The notes under the pieces: model-generated
The model's database searches: none
Told to the model about the DNA's origin: nothing
The model's input: the letters and a program-made list of their open reading frames with translations, nothing else
Shown here: positions 23,238 through 34,580 of the stretch, piece by piece
Layout: the number at the start of each line of letters is the position of its first letter
How positions within the stretch are numbered: the stretch's first letter is position 1
DNA from: Topomyia yanbarensis
Lineage: Eukaryota; Arthropoda; Insecta; Diptera; Culicidae
Assembly (NCBI RefSeq): GCF_030247195.1
Contig: NC_080670.1
Location: 32,660,497-32,724,496 of the forward strand
Length of the DNA: 64,000 bases
Reading direction: 5' to 3'
Position numbers and translations under genes: made by a program

Positions 23238-24760
23238 GTAAGCGGTGCTAATTGTCCAAAATATTTCTTCAACATTTGCGCTCAAAAAAGTGTTTCCTGT
23301 TTTTACGGGAAATAAATCGTTCTTTAAAGCCGCAATTGTTGAATCCTACCAGTACAACATTCCGTATATGGTGAAACCGAATAGAGCGAACTTCAGTGCC
23401 ATCTATGTATATATTATCTTTCAGCAATTTTCGTACAGGGTCGGTCTAATTTTGCAATCCCGGACAACCAAAACAACCGGATGGTAACGCCTCCAAAAAT
23501 CTCTTCACTATCACAGAATATCATTTCAATCGATGCTATTCTCACAGAATGAAGATAGGTGATTAATTTCTACAGTACGGAACCTAGACTAATGGTACTT
23601 TCTACAGTACAGCGCATGTGTCTAACGCGGATGGTTATCTATATTTTTCCGTTTGCTTTGCGAACTTTTCGTGACCGTTATCTTCAGTACATGGAAGCAG
23701 ACTAAATTTTGGTTTTTTTTGCAGTTCCGTGTGCTGAATGTGTTCTCTTCTTTATTTTTTCAACCGTCTCGTATTTTTGCATTTACAGTCCACTAACCGA
23801 AAGGGGAAATCAATGAAAAGAAACTGCTGTCAACGGTTTGCAACACTAACCACAAACAGTGCTGCAGTAGTTCGTAGAAGGCGATTAAATTTGACGGAAC
23901 TGTTTACTTCAATTCTCCATTACTTAAGTATTTCCGTTTTTAAGATTTTACATAACGCTTCATGAATTAGTAATATTACTTCATCCTAATCAAATTAGTT
24001 TACCGTTTCAATCACGATAAAAAGGAATGCATATTCACATTCCATGTACTGGTTCATGTTACTATACTCCTCGAAATTGATCAAAGACTCACACAAACCC
24101 GGACGATACAGCGCACAAGTCCATCAGATTGGAATCTGATTGGAGGCAAAAACTTGCTCCGGTCACTTGAAAGAATCCTTGAAGTGTTTGATCTGAGCTG
24201 CTAGCATACCAGTCAGTGTGCAGTTTTCCGTAACTTGCCTTCACAACCCTATTGCACCTTCTTTTTTTTGCTTTCTCTCTCTCACACACACACATACTGG
24301 CTTGTTGTGTGGTGTGCATGGGTTGGCTTTAGACGACCTCGCCCGTTTCCACTTAAGCAAAAGTAGTTCTGACTTTTGCTTTTGACAGGCATAGGAAAAA
24401 GCGGAACCGGGTTTGATGAATTATGAAACGATTTCCGAGGCAGTGGCGTAACCAAGGAGGAATGTGTGTTGAGTACAGATCTAGTGCAGTAGTTTGGATC
24501 GCAAAAGTTGAATATTAGTGATGCAAAACTTCAAACAAATGGGCAATCATTGCTAAACTCGAAATCGATCAGACAGATATGAGTATTTTATAAATATCAA
24601 AATAACTTATAAATACAAAACGTTCACCTCATGCTACCACGAGTCGTCATGAGAATGTCGAATGCCAGAGACATAACCCAAATGAAGTAGAATACACTTG
24701 GGGCTGTTAATGCGAATGCTGCATTTTTTATTAATTTCAAAAAGGTTTTATTAAAATAAT
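23238..24760. other. Noncoding DNA with two further acceptor-like sites
   Basis: No protein family recognised. TTTTTTTTGCAG (ending about 23724) and GCATTTACAG (ending about 23789) look like splice acceptors, but no matching exon can be argued. A CA/CT microsatellite lies at about 24275-24296. Confidence 0.35.
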
Positions 24761-24803
24761 TTATTTCGGTATTTCTAATGGAAATACCGATATAATGGTA
24801 CCC

Positions 24804-24921
24804 CGGTTGCCAAATGAATTTTTTCACTCTCATTAAATGCTCTTTTCAGGGTTACCATATCCTCATATGGTAACCATGAATAGAGCATTTAATGAGAGTG
24901 AAACAATTCATTTGGCAACCG
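24804..24921. repeat. Nested palindrome: 39-bp arms around an inner 11-bp-arm hairpin
   Basis: Outer arms at 24804-24842 and 24883-24921 are reverse complements at 38 of 39 positions (CGGTTGCCAAATGAATTTTT paired with its mirror). Between them is a perfect inner palindrome GGTTACCATAT-CCTC-ATATGGTAACC (24850-24875). A third small palindrome with CGGTATTTC arms lies just outside, at 24766-24789. Near identity of the arms suggests a recent origin or gene-conversion-like repair. No TIR-type target duplication was seen. Confidence 0.85.
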
Positions 24922-25123
24922 CAGTAAATCGGATATACGTGTACCGTTGTATGTTCGAATATTTTAGATTTCGATGTACGTGTGCTAATATTTCGGTATT
25001 TCCATCACTGGTTCTAACACAACCTATCAGAAAATACTAAGAATTGCAGCATCCATATCAACAGCCTAAAGAGTATTCTACTTCACTCTGGTTCTGTCTC
25101 TGACATTACACACTCATCTTATT
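24922..25123. other. Short noncoding spacer
   Basis: Between the palindrome and the H2A pseudogene. A second ATTTCGGTATTTCCA word (about 24989-25003) echoes the one at 24764. No gene. Confidence 0.4.
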
Positions 25124-25535
25124 TTGGCATCATTTCACCTACCAATAAAGAAAAACTTAATTCTTTTCGGTCTTCTTTGGCAGCAAAATGGTATAGAGGT
25201 TAGGCAACACACCATTCTGGGCAATGGTCACGCCGGTGAGCAATTTGTTCAGCTTTTGAATGGCCAGCTGCATCTGACGGGGGATAATCCTGGTCTTTTT
25301 GTGTCCACGGGCTGCGTTTCTCGACAGCTCCAATATTAGGACAGCGAGATGTTCCATTACGGCCGCAAACTAGATAGATGCTCCGGCGTGGTAGCCCTTT
25401 CTCAGCAGACGGTGGATTCGAGCGACAGGATACTGGAGATTGGCATGAAACGAGCAAGATTTTGGTTTTTTCTTCACCTTTCCTTATGTATCGCTTCTTG
25501 ACATAGCGAGCGTCCCAAGCAAACGAAATGCCCAT
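25124..25535 (-). pseudogene. Histone H2A pseudogene
   Basis: Read on the minus strand, three successive frames give a canonical (non-variant) H2A. First comes [20 protein letters not shown], running on to [15 protein letters not shown] (about 25377-25485), which ends at a TAG. After a frame change come [36 protein letters not shown], and [19 protein letters not shown]. It ends LLPKKTEKN followed by a stop at about 25157. The histone-fold helices and the docking-domain segment are recognisable. The NDE of the acidic patch (normally ...IRNDEELNKLL) is deleted, and several conserved residues are changed. The 5' end lies within about 10 bp of the foldback that follows. It is a decayed copy, not a working histone gene; whether it arose by retroposition or duplication cannot be decided. 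Confidence 0.85.
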
Positions 25536-25542
25536 AATACGC

Positions 25543-26712
25543 CCATGGTCATTAGACTGCCCAGAAAAATAATGAATTTTTGAAAACTCAATCGGCCCAC
25601 CCCTGATTCGATTACTAGTGCCACCAGGAGTACTTGCACCAAATTTGAAGCAAATCAGACAAGTCTAGCTACCGGACCAACGCTCCTGAAGTTTGTATGG
25701 GATTTTTTGACAATTTACTTGGAGAAAACCCACTAACTCGCATTTTTTCCGCTAGATGGCACTGTATGCATCGTATTATCACTATAAGTAAAAATAAGAA
25801 AGATAATTTAATTGTCTACAACTTTGCCGAAGACTACTAGTCAATCCGGCTTTGTTAAAAGAAGTTATTGAACTTTTAACGAAGTGATGTCTGAGTCAGT
25901 TTTCTATGGGGCCTAGTTGTGCTTGGTTGTGTATCAGTACTCGATTCCCACGAAATATACATTTTTGTGAAATAACCGTTAGATTTAGCTCATTAGTATG
26001 TTCAGAAGAGTTGTAGTAAATAATACGAGTCATGTTTTGGTTGAAAAATTTTAGTTCCAACTGTGACCGCATAGAGGGCGCCAACACTAACTTTTCATAG
26101 AAGAGAGATAGAATACCTAAATGTTCGGAATAATTATTGAAAAATGCCTGCTCTACAACTTTGTAGAAAACACCTAATATCTATCTCTTTCCGTTGAAAA
26201 GTTAGTGTTGGCGCCCTCTATGCGGTACAATGTGGAACTAAAATTTTCTAACCAAAACATGACTCGTATTATTTACTACAACTCTTTTGAACATTCTATT
26301 GAGCTAAATTCACCGGTTATTTCACAAAAAAGTTTAGTTCGTGGGAATCGAGTACTGATACACAACCATGCACTGCTAGGCCCCATAGAAAACTGACTCA
26401 GACATCACTTCGTTAAAAGCTAAATAACTTCTTTTAACAAAACCGGATTGACTAGCAGTCTTCGACAAAGCTGTAGACAATTAAATTATCTTTCTTATTT
26501 TCACTTATAATGATAATACGATGCATACAGTTAGTAGGTTTTCTCCATGTAAATTGTCGAAAAATCTCATACAAACTTCAGGCACGTTGGTCCGGTAGCT
26601 AGACTTGTCCAATTCGCTTCAAATTTGGAACAAGTACTCCTGGTGGGACTAGGAATCGACTCAGGGGTGGGCCGATAGGGGTCATTTTTTTCCTGTCACT
26701 CTAATGGTCATG
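25543..26712. mobile_element. 1.2-kb foldback element with >500-bp inverted arms
   Basis: The left arm (about 25543-26123) and right arm (about 26168-26712) are inverted copies of each other with a ~45-bp centre. Paired landmarks: ATCGGCCCACCCCTGA (25591) with TCAGGGGTGGGCCGAT (ends 26676), GTCTAGCTACCGGACCAACG (about 25663) with its mirror near 26595, and GAGGGCGCCAACACTAACTT (about 26075) with its mirror near 26205. Both arms encode the same ~63-residue frame (25896-26087 minus, 26205-26396 plus), simply because they are mirror images. The right arm has a ~25-bp deletion relative to the left. The outermost ~40 bp pair less well. No transposase. Confidence 0.9.
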
Positions 26713-26890
26713 GTTCATTTTCACCCCCACTACATGGTGTTTTGATAGTGTTTTAAATGAGGTCAACCCATGAAAACACCATCACCATGGTCCGGTTGAT
26801 CCCATTTAAAAACCATATTTTGGTGTATTTACGAGTTATTTAGACCATATTTATGGTCTTTTGAAGGGGTTGTATGGTGTTCCATGACAA
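26702..26890 (+). mobile_element. MITE-like repeat with CCATGGT/ACCAT words, copy 1
   Basis: The stretch contains CACTACATGGTGTTTTGAT, AAAAACCATATTTTGGTGTA and TTATGGTCTTTTGAAGGGG. The reverse strand of 37805-38040 carries the same landmarks in the same order. The element abuts the outer end of the foldback, whose own end also carries ATGGTCATGG. Confidence 0.7.
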
Positions 26891-28897
26891 TTTGCTCGGA
26901 GTATGTGTGATGCAGTCAGGACGAATGTAACATACGCATGATGTCGCACTCGCATACGATCGCCAGTTTTGTACCTGGTTCAGTTTGCGTTTGAAGCCAA
27001 TGGGCTGAAATTAGTTTGCTTCCACCGTCAAAGAGGAGGCGCTCCAAATAAAAACTGTTCAAAATTTTCGGCTCGGTACTTGCAATTAGCGGGAACCAAT
27101 CAGAAATGAGCTTCCGTCAGATGATTTAAAGGCATTTATTTTGTGTGTGCAAATTCGACCCGCCGGAAATAAAAATAATAGTTTGTGAAGGAAACTCAAT
27201 TCTTCGACGGTTCGATAGCGCTGGTAAGGGCTAATCAGTTTTCCAAAGAAAATGTTCTATGAGAGGGAGATTTTTGTTCCAATTGGTCCTCCTAACTAGC
27301 ACAGAGCTGTACAAACTAATTATTACGGAGCCGGCTGAATCCTAATAATCAGCTTCTCTCCCGATGTTGAAATTTAGTTTTCGTGCATCCAACAATGCTA
27401 ATAGAAACCGACTAACATCACAATTCTTTTTGTTCAAGAATTGCGGCTCGTTGCACGAAATTTGCACCCATCGGAAAGGCAAATGATTGCTTCTGCCAAT
27501 ACCACGGAACGACACCAGCCGTGTTCAGCTCACAAATATTTCCTTCTCGAAATTGTACAGCCCTCGGTTCGCCCCGAGCAGCCAAATACGAATGGTAATA
27601 GAAAGAAGTATGTAGCGGATCTATATTTAAAACTTCTCATCATTTACGTGTTCGGTTGGTGCATCATATTGACGGCTCTGACCGAGATGAGCTGAAAATT
27701 TTCACCATACCCAAGTAGTTTTCAAAAGATTTTTAAAAACACGGTTTCTTCGTTGTTATACTTACTCCAAACTTTAATACTACATTGCTGAACATATTTT
27801 CGACAAAATGGCCTAACCAGTCAAATCGTTCTGTCAAGTATAATGGAAGTTATTACCGTTGAAAAACTGACGTGGCTGCTACAGCCGATATTTTGAAACG
27901 GGAGCCCTATATTGAAAGCTTAAAAAAATTTAAATATTAAATCAAACGGTTTAGAAAAATACGAATATTATTTCTTTTGAGTTTCTCAGTGCACATTTTA
28001 AATAATTCTTTCATTCCCAGGATTCCCGAATTTCCTGGGAATTTTCAGTTTTATATCCCGAATCCTTAGAAACTGAAAAACGTCACGAAATGGGAGCACC
28101 ATCCATCCACCATTAAGGACATTATACATGCAAGCCACAACATAGCTCCTACGCCGCACACACCCCTCTCCCCTGCCCAACCATGTATCTGGCGTGAGCA
28201 AATATAAAAATTCGTTTTTCAATACACTAACCTTGCCAGTTTACCACGAAACTGCTACTTGAGGAAGCTACAACATTTTCCTATACAATCAACCCGAGTT
28301 TTTGACGTAATTATATCTGTAGCTCTTATTTTGTGCGAAAATATCACACCTCTTCACTTGGGGTTTCTTTTCGAAACACTCTTATTTTTCTTCTCATTTT
28401 CAGAACACTTTCAAATGCACTGTAATCACTCACTACTGAAAAAACACCCGCAAAACTTTAATCGTTTGCTAACTAAACTTCAAATTTTCTGCCAATGTGC
28501 AGATGACCGAAGGAAAATGTCCGAAAACTCTCATTTGTACGTTTGAATTTTCACTTCGAATTCCATTTTTTCTCAATGCAAACAACGTTCCTGGCTTCCA
28601 CATATCTTCACCTTAAGAACGCGTTGAATCAGTCCAAAAACAATTTATCTTATATGCACTTCCTAAACTCAATTGGACCGCATTCCCTTTTCCATCATAT
28701 GCGGCACGCTGCATACTTATTAACATATAAACACTTAAAGAGCACCGCCAATTTACAATTTTCCCAACGCGTACAATCTGCATAATTACTTTCGTAAATA
28801 AAATTTTATGTTATGCAAAATTCCCAAGCGGGAAAAGTTTTGGACGAGACCAATTTTTTTGTGCATAAAGACACAAGACCTACCTGTTTTTTTTTAA
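26891..28897. other. Noncoding DNA, no gene recognised
   Basis: The small open frames (27441-27695 plus, 27998-28222 minus, 28259-28546 plus, 28543-28785 plus) have no recognisable motif. No terminal repeats were found. Confidence 0.4.
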
Positions 28898-29257
28898 TGT
28901 TTCGGATTCTCCTCGTCAGTAGCTAACACCAACTTTACGCTAGTTAGATGAATCCAAACCAGCACCAAATTGGTGCTAGTTAGACACTAAAATTCAAAAA
29001 GTCATACATCTTGCATAAACGCTTCTAAACAACTAGCTTGTTCCGAGTGAAGTCTCGGTTTCGGTTCACATTCCTCATCGGCAAATAGAACTTCTGTGCT
29101 TACTATCGAATCTTCACCACAGCCAGTTGCTTAGCGTTCGCGCAGGATGTATGATTTTTCAATTCCAGTGTCAAACTAGCGCCAATTTAATGCTGGTTTG
29201 GACTTACCTAATTAGTATTAAGTTGGCGTTAGTTACTGACGAGGAGAATCTGAAACA
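28898..29257. mobile_element. 360-bp MITE with 37-bp terminal inverted repeats
   Basis: The left end TGTTTCGGATTCTCCTCGTC (28898-28934) and right end (29221-29257) are inverted copies at 34 of 37 positions. Weaker pairing continues inward, with GCACCAAATTGGTGCTAGTT against AACTAGCGCCAATTTAATGC and CATACATCTTGCA against TGTATGATTTT, for about 110 bp per side. A diverged half copy is at about 56195-56300. No coding content. Confidence 0.82.
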
Positions 29258-29385
29258 CTAAAAAATCTTACTTCAATATTTTATGTGCCGAGCTGTCGTC
29301 ATGCAAGACCTCGTAAATTATTTTTAGAAACGCCTTATAAAAAATTACGCAAAAAGGGCCCGGTCAATCGAATGTTGCGCCAATA
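29258..29385. other. Short spacer between two MITEs
   Basis: Nothing recognisable. Confidence 0.4.
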
Positions 29386-29507
29386 TAACCTTCCGGCAGT
29401 CGCGCTAGTGCACTGAGTGCACGCTGCTCTGAAAGTCTAGCGGAATCGTCTTAGAGCAGCTGCGGCTGCTCGTTCAGTGAGCCATTTGCGCGACTTCCGG
29501 AGGGATA
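29386..29507. mobile_element. ~120-bp MITE with CCTTCCGGCAGTCGCGC termini
   Basis: The ends CCTTCCGGCAGTCGCGC (29389-29405) and GCGCGACTTCCGGAGGG (29488-29504) are inverted copies with few mismatches. ATAACC or ATA at both flanks may be the target duplication. A second full copy in the other orientation is at 36917-37035 and a partial one at about 21500-21560. GC-rich and noncoding, with a strong predicted fold. Confidence 0.72.
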
Positions 29508-29629
29508 ACCCAAATTATGAAAAAATGGACCTTACTATGTCCAGAAATAAATTCAAATTATCTTTGAAGCGTAGAAATAATGATTGACATGTAAGTAATC
29601 ACTGTGAAATCGTTTTTTGTAGCCTACAT
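29508..29629. other. Short noncoding spacer
   Basis: Nothing recognisable. Confidence 0.35.
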
Positions 29630-29877
29630 CTATTTGACAAAAGAAATAAATGAGTTGTTTGTAAATCTTCCCGACGTTTCGGTTATTTTGGCTGCCTTCT
29701 TCAAGAAAAATTTAACCTGTCTAAAAGGGGCAATTGTAAAAAAAAATCGTTTGATTAAGCCAAATTGACCAATGAAGACGCAAATATTCGCGAAAAGTTC
29801 CTTTTCTAGACTTAAAAATAGTTCACAAAAATAAATGGAAGAACTCATTATGTAGTGTGTGAGACCGAGAGACAGTT
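29630..29877. repeat. Unknown dispersed repeat, copy 1, left part
   Basis: The left half of a repeat of unknown class. It matches 34760-34915, with shared GCCAAATTGACCAA / ACCAAACTGACCAA, AGTTCC, AGTCTTAAAA and GTGTGAGAC landmarks. It is broken at 29878 by the TTAA element and resumes at 31501. It includes CCCGACGTTTCGG near 29670. Confidence 0.6.
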
Positions 29878-29881
29878 TTAA

Positions 29882-31496
29882 GGGGAGGTTCGCATTCAAA
29901 TGATCACAAAGTAAGCAAAATTTGGAATGTTTTTGCGGGCCAATGGAAAAACATAGAAGGATAGAACATAGTATCAGTTTTAGGGTTCAAAAAGCTTAAA
30001 TTTTCGTATTATTTTACATTTTTTCAAGACGAAAAAACAAAATGGCGTCCGTGGTGACGTTCTGTCTATGGTTAGGTGCATGTGGAGTTCCAAAACTGCG
30101 TACAGCCTGCTGCCTCAGGATCGATCTGAAACACAAAACTAATAATAAGGCTCTAAAGGAAACTAAATTTATTGAAGGAATGACCTAAGAAAGGGTAAAA
30201 AGCTTCAAATTTGACGTAATGGTGTGATCTTAAATTTTGAAATCGCCTTTTAAAACTTTGAACTAGCCTTTTTTTCGCTTTAAGGCTTTAAGTTTTTTTA
30301 CGCGGTTTTTTTTGCGCGGTGTTTTTTTACGCGGTTTTTTTACGCGGATTTTCAAATTTACGCAGTTTTCATTTACGCGGATTTTGAAATTTACGCGGAT
30401 TTTGAAATTTACGCGGATTTTGAAATTTACGCGGTTTTCATTTACGCGGATTTTGAAATTAACGCGGTTTTCATTTACGCGGATTTTGAAATTTACGCGG
30501 TTTTCATTTACGCGGATTTTGAAATTTACGCGGTATCCATCAACGAGGTTCATTTTAACGCGGATTTTTAAATTTAAGTGGTCTTCATTTACGCGGATTT
30601 TGAAATTTACGCGGTTTTCATTTACGCGGATTTTGAAATTTACGCGGTTTTCATTTACGCGGCCTGTATCACCCGCGTAAAAAAACCTGAGTGTACAAAA
30701 AATATTGTAGATTTTATGGATCGTTCTTCCAATGGAAAAGGTTTTCCTTCGAGAGTTCAAAAGATGAAGTCTTTAAATTGAACCGATTTTAAATGAGATT
30801 GCACACAGTTTTGAAAAATCATGGTTTGAGATAACCGCGTTTAAAGTTTTGAGAACACTTTCGATTAATTATTCGTGGTAGAATGTCAATGTTTTGTAAC
30901 AATTACATGGAATTATGGGCTTTGCTGATATTTGATTGCGAATTTGAAGTCAGTTTTTCGAAATTCAAAATGGCCGATCCAATATGGCGGACCGCCACTA
31001 AAAATAAGTGGTATTTCAACTAAAATCGAGAAGAAAAAGGTTTTGTGATTTATAAACACAAATTTTAGTTAATATGTATCAAAATAAAAAAAATAAAAAT
31101 GGCGAATCCAATATGGCGGAGCCACTTTAACAATTTTAACCAAAATTTTTCGTCTTTTGCCGTTTTCTGTGGTTGTCTGACTCACGAGTAGTCTGTGATG
31201 CCTCTAAAGATCAAGCCGCGGAATACGTTCTCGAGAACTGTACACATGTACAGTGCACCGCGAAGCATTCGGGGAACGTGAATACCGCCATGAAGAGGTT
31301 TCTACCTGTGGCGCGCGTCTCGAGCGCCGGTAGCGTCACATGGCGGCTAGAACGCCGCTTCGAACAATGCCATGTAGCAACTTTTTAGATGCGCGGATAG
31401 AAAAACCCGTTTAATACAATATAGTTGACACTTATACCTTTAAGAAAAACAAAGAGAAAAATGAAATTTTTGAAAATTTTGAATGAGAATCCTTCC
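29882..31496. mobile_element. 1,615-bp nonautonomous TTAA element inserted in the unknown repeat
   Basis: TTAA flanks both ends (29878-29881 and 31497-31500). The termini GGGGAGGTTCGCATTCAAA (29882-29900) and TTTGAATGAGAATCCTTCC (31478-31496) are inverted, matching at 14 of 19 positions. The flanking host repeat resumes on either side, as shown by the uninterrupted relative at 34735-35097, so the boundaries are doubly supported. Inside are a 33-bp minisatellite (30300-30665) and two AATATGGCGG words (about 30980 and 31112). There is no transposase. TTAA targeting suggests piggyBac-type mobilisation (inference). Confidence 0.78.
30300..30665. repeat. 33-bp minisatellite based on TTTACGCGGATTTTGAAA
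   Basis: Alternating modules TTTACGCGGATTTTGAAA and TTTACGCGGTTTTCA give a ~33-bp unit, repeated about ten times with shortened units at the start. Because 33 is a multiple of three, both strands stay open: 30312-30680 plus gives FTRILKFTR repeats and 30263-30760 minus gives RVNENRVNFKI repeats. These are by-products, not proteins. Each unit contains CpG-rich ACGCGG in AT-rich surroundings. Confidence 0.9.
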
Positions 31497-31500
31497 TTAA

Positions 31501-31775
31501 ACCTCCGGAAGTTGCGTTTATACTTACATTTAGGCGATCTTCATGTTTCAAGACGTCTTCTATATTTTTGAATATTTTTCTACCAAAGCGAAATTACTCG
31601 AATTCCTAAGTAAGAGCGGCAGATTTCATTTCTGTCTCATTAATTATATTATATCTTATTTGTGCTTAATATCTGTTTATAGAAGCTCACGCTTATTACA
31701 ACCACTCGATAGAGGCTTGATACATCACTCGGAAAAAAGACAGTGCTCGTACCTAGTGGGCAAATCAAAAACGGG
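31501..31775. repeat. Unknown dispersed repeat, copy 1, right part
   Basis: Matches 34917-35097 plus 35541-35640. Shared landmarks: GAAGTTGCGT, ACATTTAGGCGATCTTC, GAAATTACTCGAATTC, TTTCTGTCTCAT, ACAACCACT and GATACATCACTCG. This copy lacks the 430-bp insertion of the second copy, so it shows the empty site (near 31668-31682). Confidence 0.65.
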
Positions 31776-33854
31776 CTCGATTTTCCACCGTTGTCTATGA
31801 CATGGCATCAGAATCATATAGAGCTGCTGATATATTATTCTACCACTCCAGGACGGTTCTAAATACCTCCGACCCGCCAGGCCAAGCTGGTTTTTCTTTT
31901 TGCATTGTGATTGTGATTCAAACAGTGCAAAAGAAGCTTGCTGAAAGGGGGGGGGGGGGGTCGTACGCTACTTGTTTGGAACAGTATTTTAAACCGTACT
32001 CAGTTGCTGGAATTCCATCAGGGAGGAGCACTATCGGAGTAAATTTTCCAGAAGGTCTCAACTGTGGTGAAAGCAGACGTGTGTTTCGTTTAATCCTTAG
32101 CTTGGAAGTCCAAAAGCCGGGAAGGTATGCTGTGGAAGAAGCAAAAAACCGAAGTGAACTTTTTTCAACCTAAACGACCCAACGAAGCAGAAGGCCTCCC
32201 GCTCCATCATCAGCAGGCAGTATCAGCATCGGGTAGTGCTTTAATGTATTTTTCCAGGTGTTGGTCTTTTTTGTGCTTTCTGGGTGCTAGTCGCCGAACG
32301 GTTTGGTTGGTTGGTTGGTGCTGCGTTGTAAGGGTTGGTCGCTGGACATAAGTTTAGAATTTTATGTGGTCTGCACCCCTAAATGCTTTCTTTTCGCTGG
32401 GAAGAAACCAATGTCCTATCTTCCGGCGTCCGTACGGGACCAGTCGGGACGAGATAGTGGTAATGCCTGCTAGAAGTCTGAAAAGAAAAAGTTCAAATCA
32501 CTTCGAAGCAAAATTGATGTTGTTTTTATGATTTTGAAGTTGAATGGGTTTTTGTGCCTTCGTAGAGTATATTCATCCGGAATATTGGATCGTAAATTAC
32601 CGAACCATTACGTTTTAACTATGTGTACTACTTGCTCCATTGAACATTTTTCTGGAGAAGCTTGAGTGCAAAATCAGTAAACTACGTGCACTTTGACAAA
32701 ACTGCCCAGTAACAAATTCTGCTGAAAACTGTCGAGTTTAGTTATTTTTCTCCAAAATACACGAAACCACACTTCAGTTCTGAAATTTGTCCCCCCTGCT
32801 TTCATCTATCACTACTAGTGCTCTTCGTCCTGGCAGTGGTAGTGATGATGTTGATGATGATGCTACAGCACACACAATCGCCTCGGTTCCACACACCACA
32901 AAATAACACACTCCGAGCCAAGCATGCGGAATGTTTACGACTCCATAAACAGAAATATTTTATAGATTTAAATTAAAAGCCAAACAAAAGTACCACCTCC
33001 CGACAAGAGGACAAGAAACAGAATCCACAAGTGAGTGAGTCCCGCCTGGGACTTGGAACAATGTGTCTTTCTCTGTCCATATTGATACACTTTATACGGC
33101 AACAAGATAGAACATACTTAAACTACCCAACAGTGACTGTCGCTGTCAAGTTATCACACACAGACACATACACATAGTCGAACGTAGTGCGGGTACGATG
33201 GTTTATCATAATTGGGATCGTAAGCCACAAAGACTCCGGTAATGATAATGTGGCGCTAGTATGATAAAAAGTTAGTCCCTAGCAGTAACTTGACTCGGTC
33301 CTTGGCTGGCGTGAGAAAAATGTCAAGCTGTTTGCTGTAAACTATAGTTTTTACAAGGTCCTTTCGGTTGGATGAGAACCGTTGATGCGCGTAATACAAT
33401 CCGGTTAGTTTGCGATGAAATACTTCTTGAATATTTAAAATACAAAAACTCATACTTGGACCCAAAATTCTGCAGTAACAAACTGCCACCAAATTTGTGG
33501 GTATGTTTAGCAAAAATTTGACAGATTGATCGAAAACTGTCAGAGCCCAAAAGTGCTCTTTCCATCAGAAAAAAAATCGATTCTTACTGGCGACCACCGC
33601 AAAAACAGGCCACAGCATCGCACGGCCTCCTTTCCAGCCGACTAATAAAGATCGTTCTAAATGGCACTTGAGGGTAACTGAAAGCGCAAAAGAAAAAAAA
33701 ATCCACAAAAACAACAACAACAAAATAGGCGAAGTGATAAAACTAGAATAAAACGACCCCGTAGGGGAAGACGAGAAGTCACCCATTTCTGCATCGCTCG
33801 CAACGTGTGCGCTTCCGGAGCCTATCATCCGGCCACGAACGTTGCCTCCTCCTG
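31776..33854. other. Noncoding DNA, no gene recognised
   Basis: A poly-G run of about 13 lies near 31949. The open frame 31802-32173 (123 codons) has no recognisable motif and runs through the poly-G. A GAT-rich triplet stretch lies near 32842-32865. About 33560-33850 is GC-richer. No gene. Confidence 0.4.
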
Positions 33855-34028
33855 CTGGCCCCGATTTATGATTCAAGCTCATTTGCCCAGTCCTTTCTTT
33901 CTTTCTATGGGTCGACGCTGGCGTCGCCTAGTTTCCGATAATGAATGCACCATTTACGGTGCCGCAATTTTTTCCCCTGCTTTTCTCTCGGGGCAGTAAA
34001 AGTAAATATGTATCCCCTTTCAACAGGT
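33855..34028 (+). repeat. Low-copy segment duplicated at 37516-37689
   Basis: Shared blocks in the same order include TTATGATTCAAG, CCTAGTTTCCGATA, a TGCAC/TGCAC-centred GCCGC block and TGTATCCCCTTTCAA. Spacing is conserved over 174 bp. Neither copy has an open frame worth calling. The sequence is GC-rich and unlike the surrounding transposons. This copy sits in repeat-poor DNA and is the more likely original. Confidence 0.65.
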
Positions 34029-34580
34029 TTTCACTTTTCGCCTTTCGCTTGAGCTAGGTTAAGGTGTCATCTGAGAGCTGGTTATGCTATGGGATGGTGC
34101 TTGCTTTGCAAACGGAACTTTTTGGACAAGCAAGGTATTTCAAATGTTTCTACAGAGGGAAGTAGCTTGAGAATTGCGATAAAAAAGTGAAAGATTTTAA
34201 ACGTTGATTGCTTTCGTTCTACTGCAAAAAAATACTCATAAGTTTTCGTTACCTGGACGGAAAAATGTTACCCTCTTTTATATTATTTATCTAGCATGTG
34301 TCTGTAAAAAAGTCCTAGTGACAAGCAGTAGGACTATGAAAAAAAAGTTTCATATGGTCTGCTCACCCCATGCGAACAACTCAATCTCGAAGCGTAGTAG
34401 GTGTTAGCACTACTGATTTTCCAATGAACCATTCCAGAATGACAGAAGCCTAGCGGTACCTTCTGAGGTCATTTTTCTATCGGCAAGCCTCGCTTAATAA
34501 TAATACGACCATCAAATATCAATGCAGTTCATTATCCCAAATAAGCTGGCATAGAACCGACACGTGAGTTATAAAATATA
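34029..34580. other. Noncoding DNA, no gene recognised
   Basis: No recognisable frame or repeat. Confidence 0.4.

Noticed and set aside
25896..26396. Two similar 63-residue open frames on opposite strands
   Set aside because: They are the two arms of the foldback, so similarity is forced by the inverted repeat. No known protein motif.
30300..30665. CRISPR-like regular repeats
   Set aside because: The repeats are contiguous with no unique spacers, in a eukaryotic transposon context. It is a minisatellite.
30263..30760. Open frames on both strands (RVNENRVNFKI repeats and FTRILKFTR repeats)
   Set aside because: Both come from a 33-bp minisatellite whose unit is a multiple of three. A coding repeat would not be expected to stay open equally on both strands.
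31802..32173. 123-codon open frame as a host gene
   Set aside because: It runs through a poly-G tract, has no recognisable domain and no supporting context.
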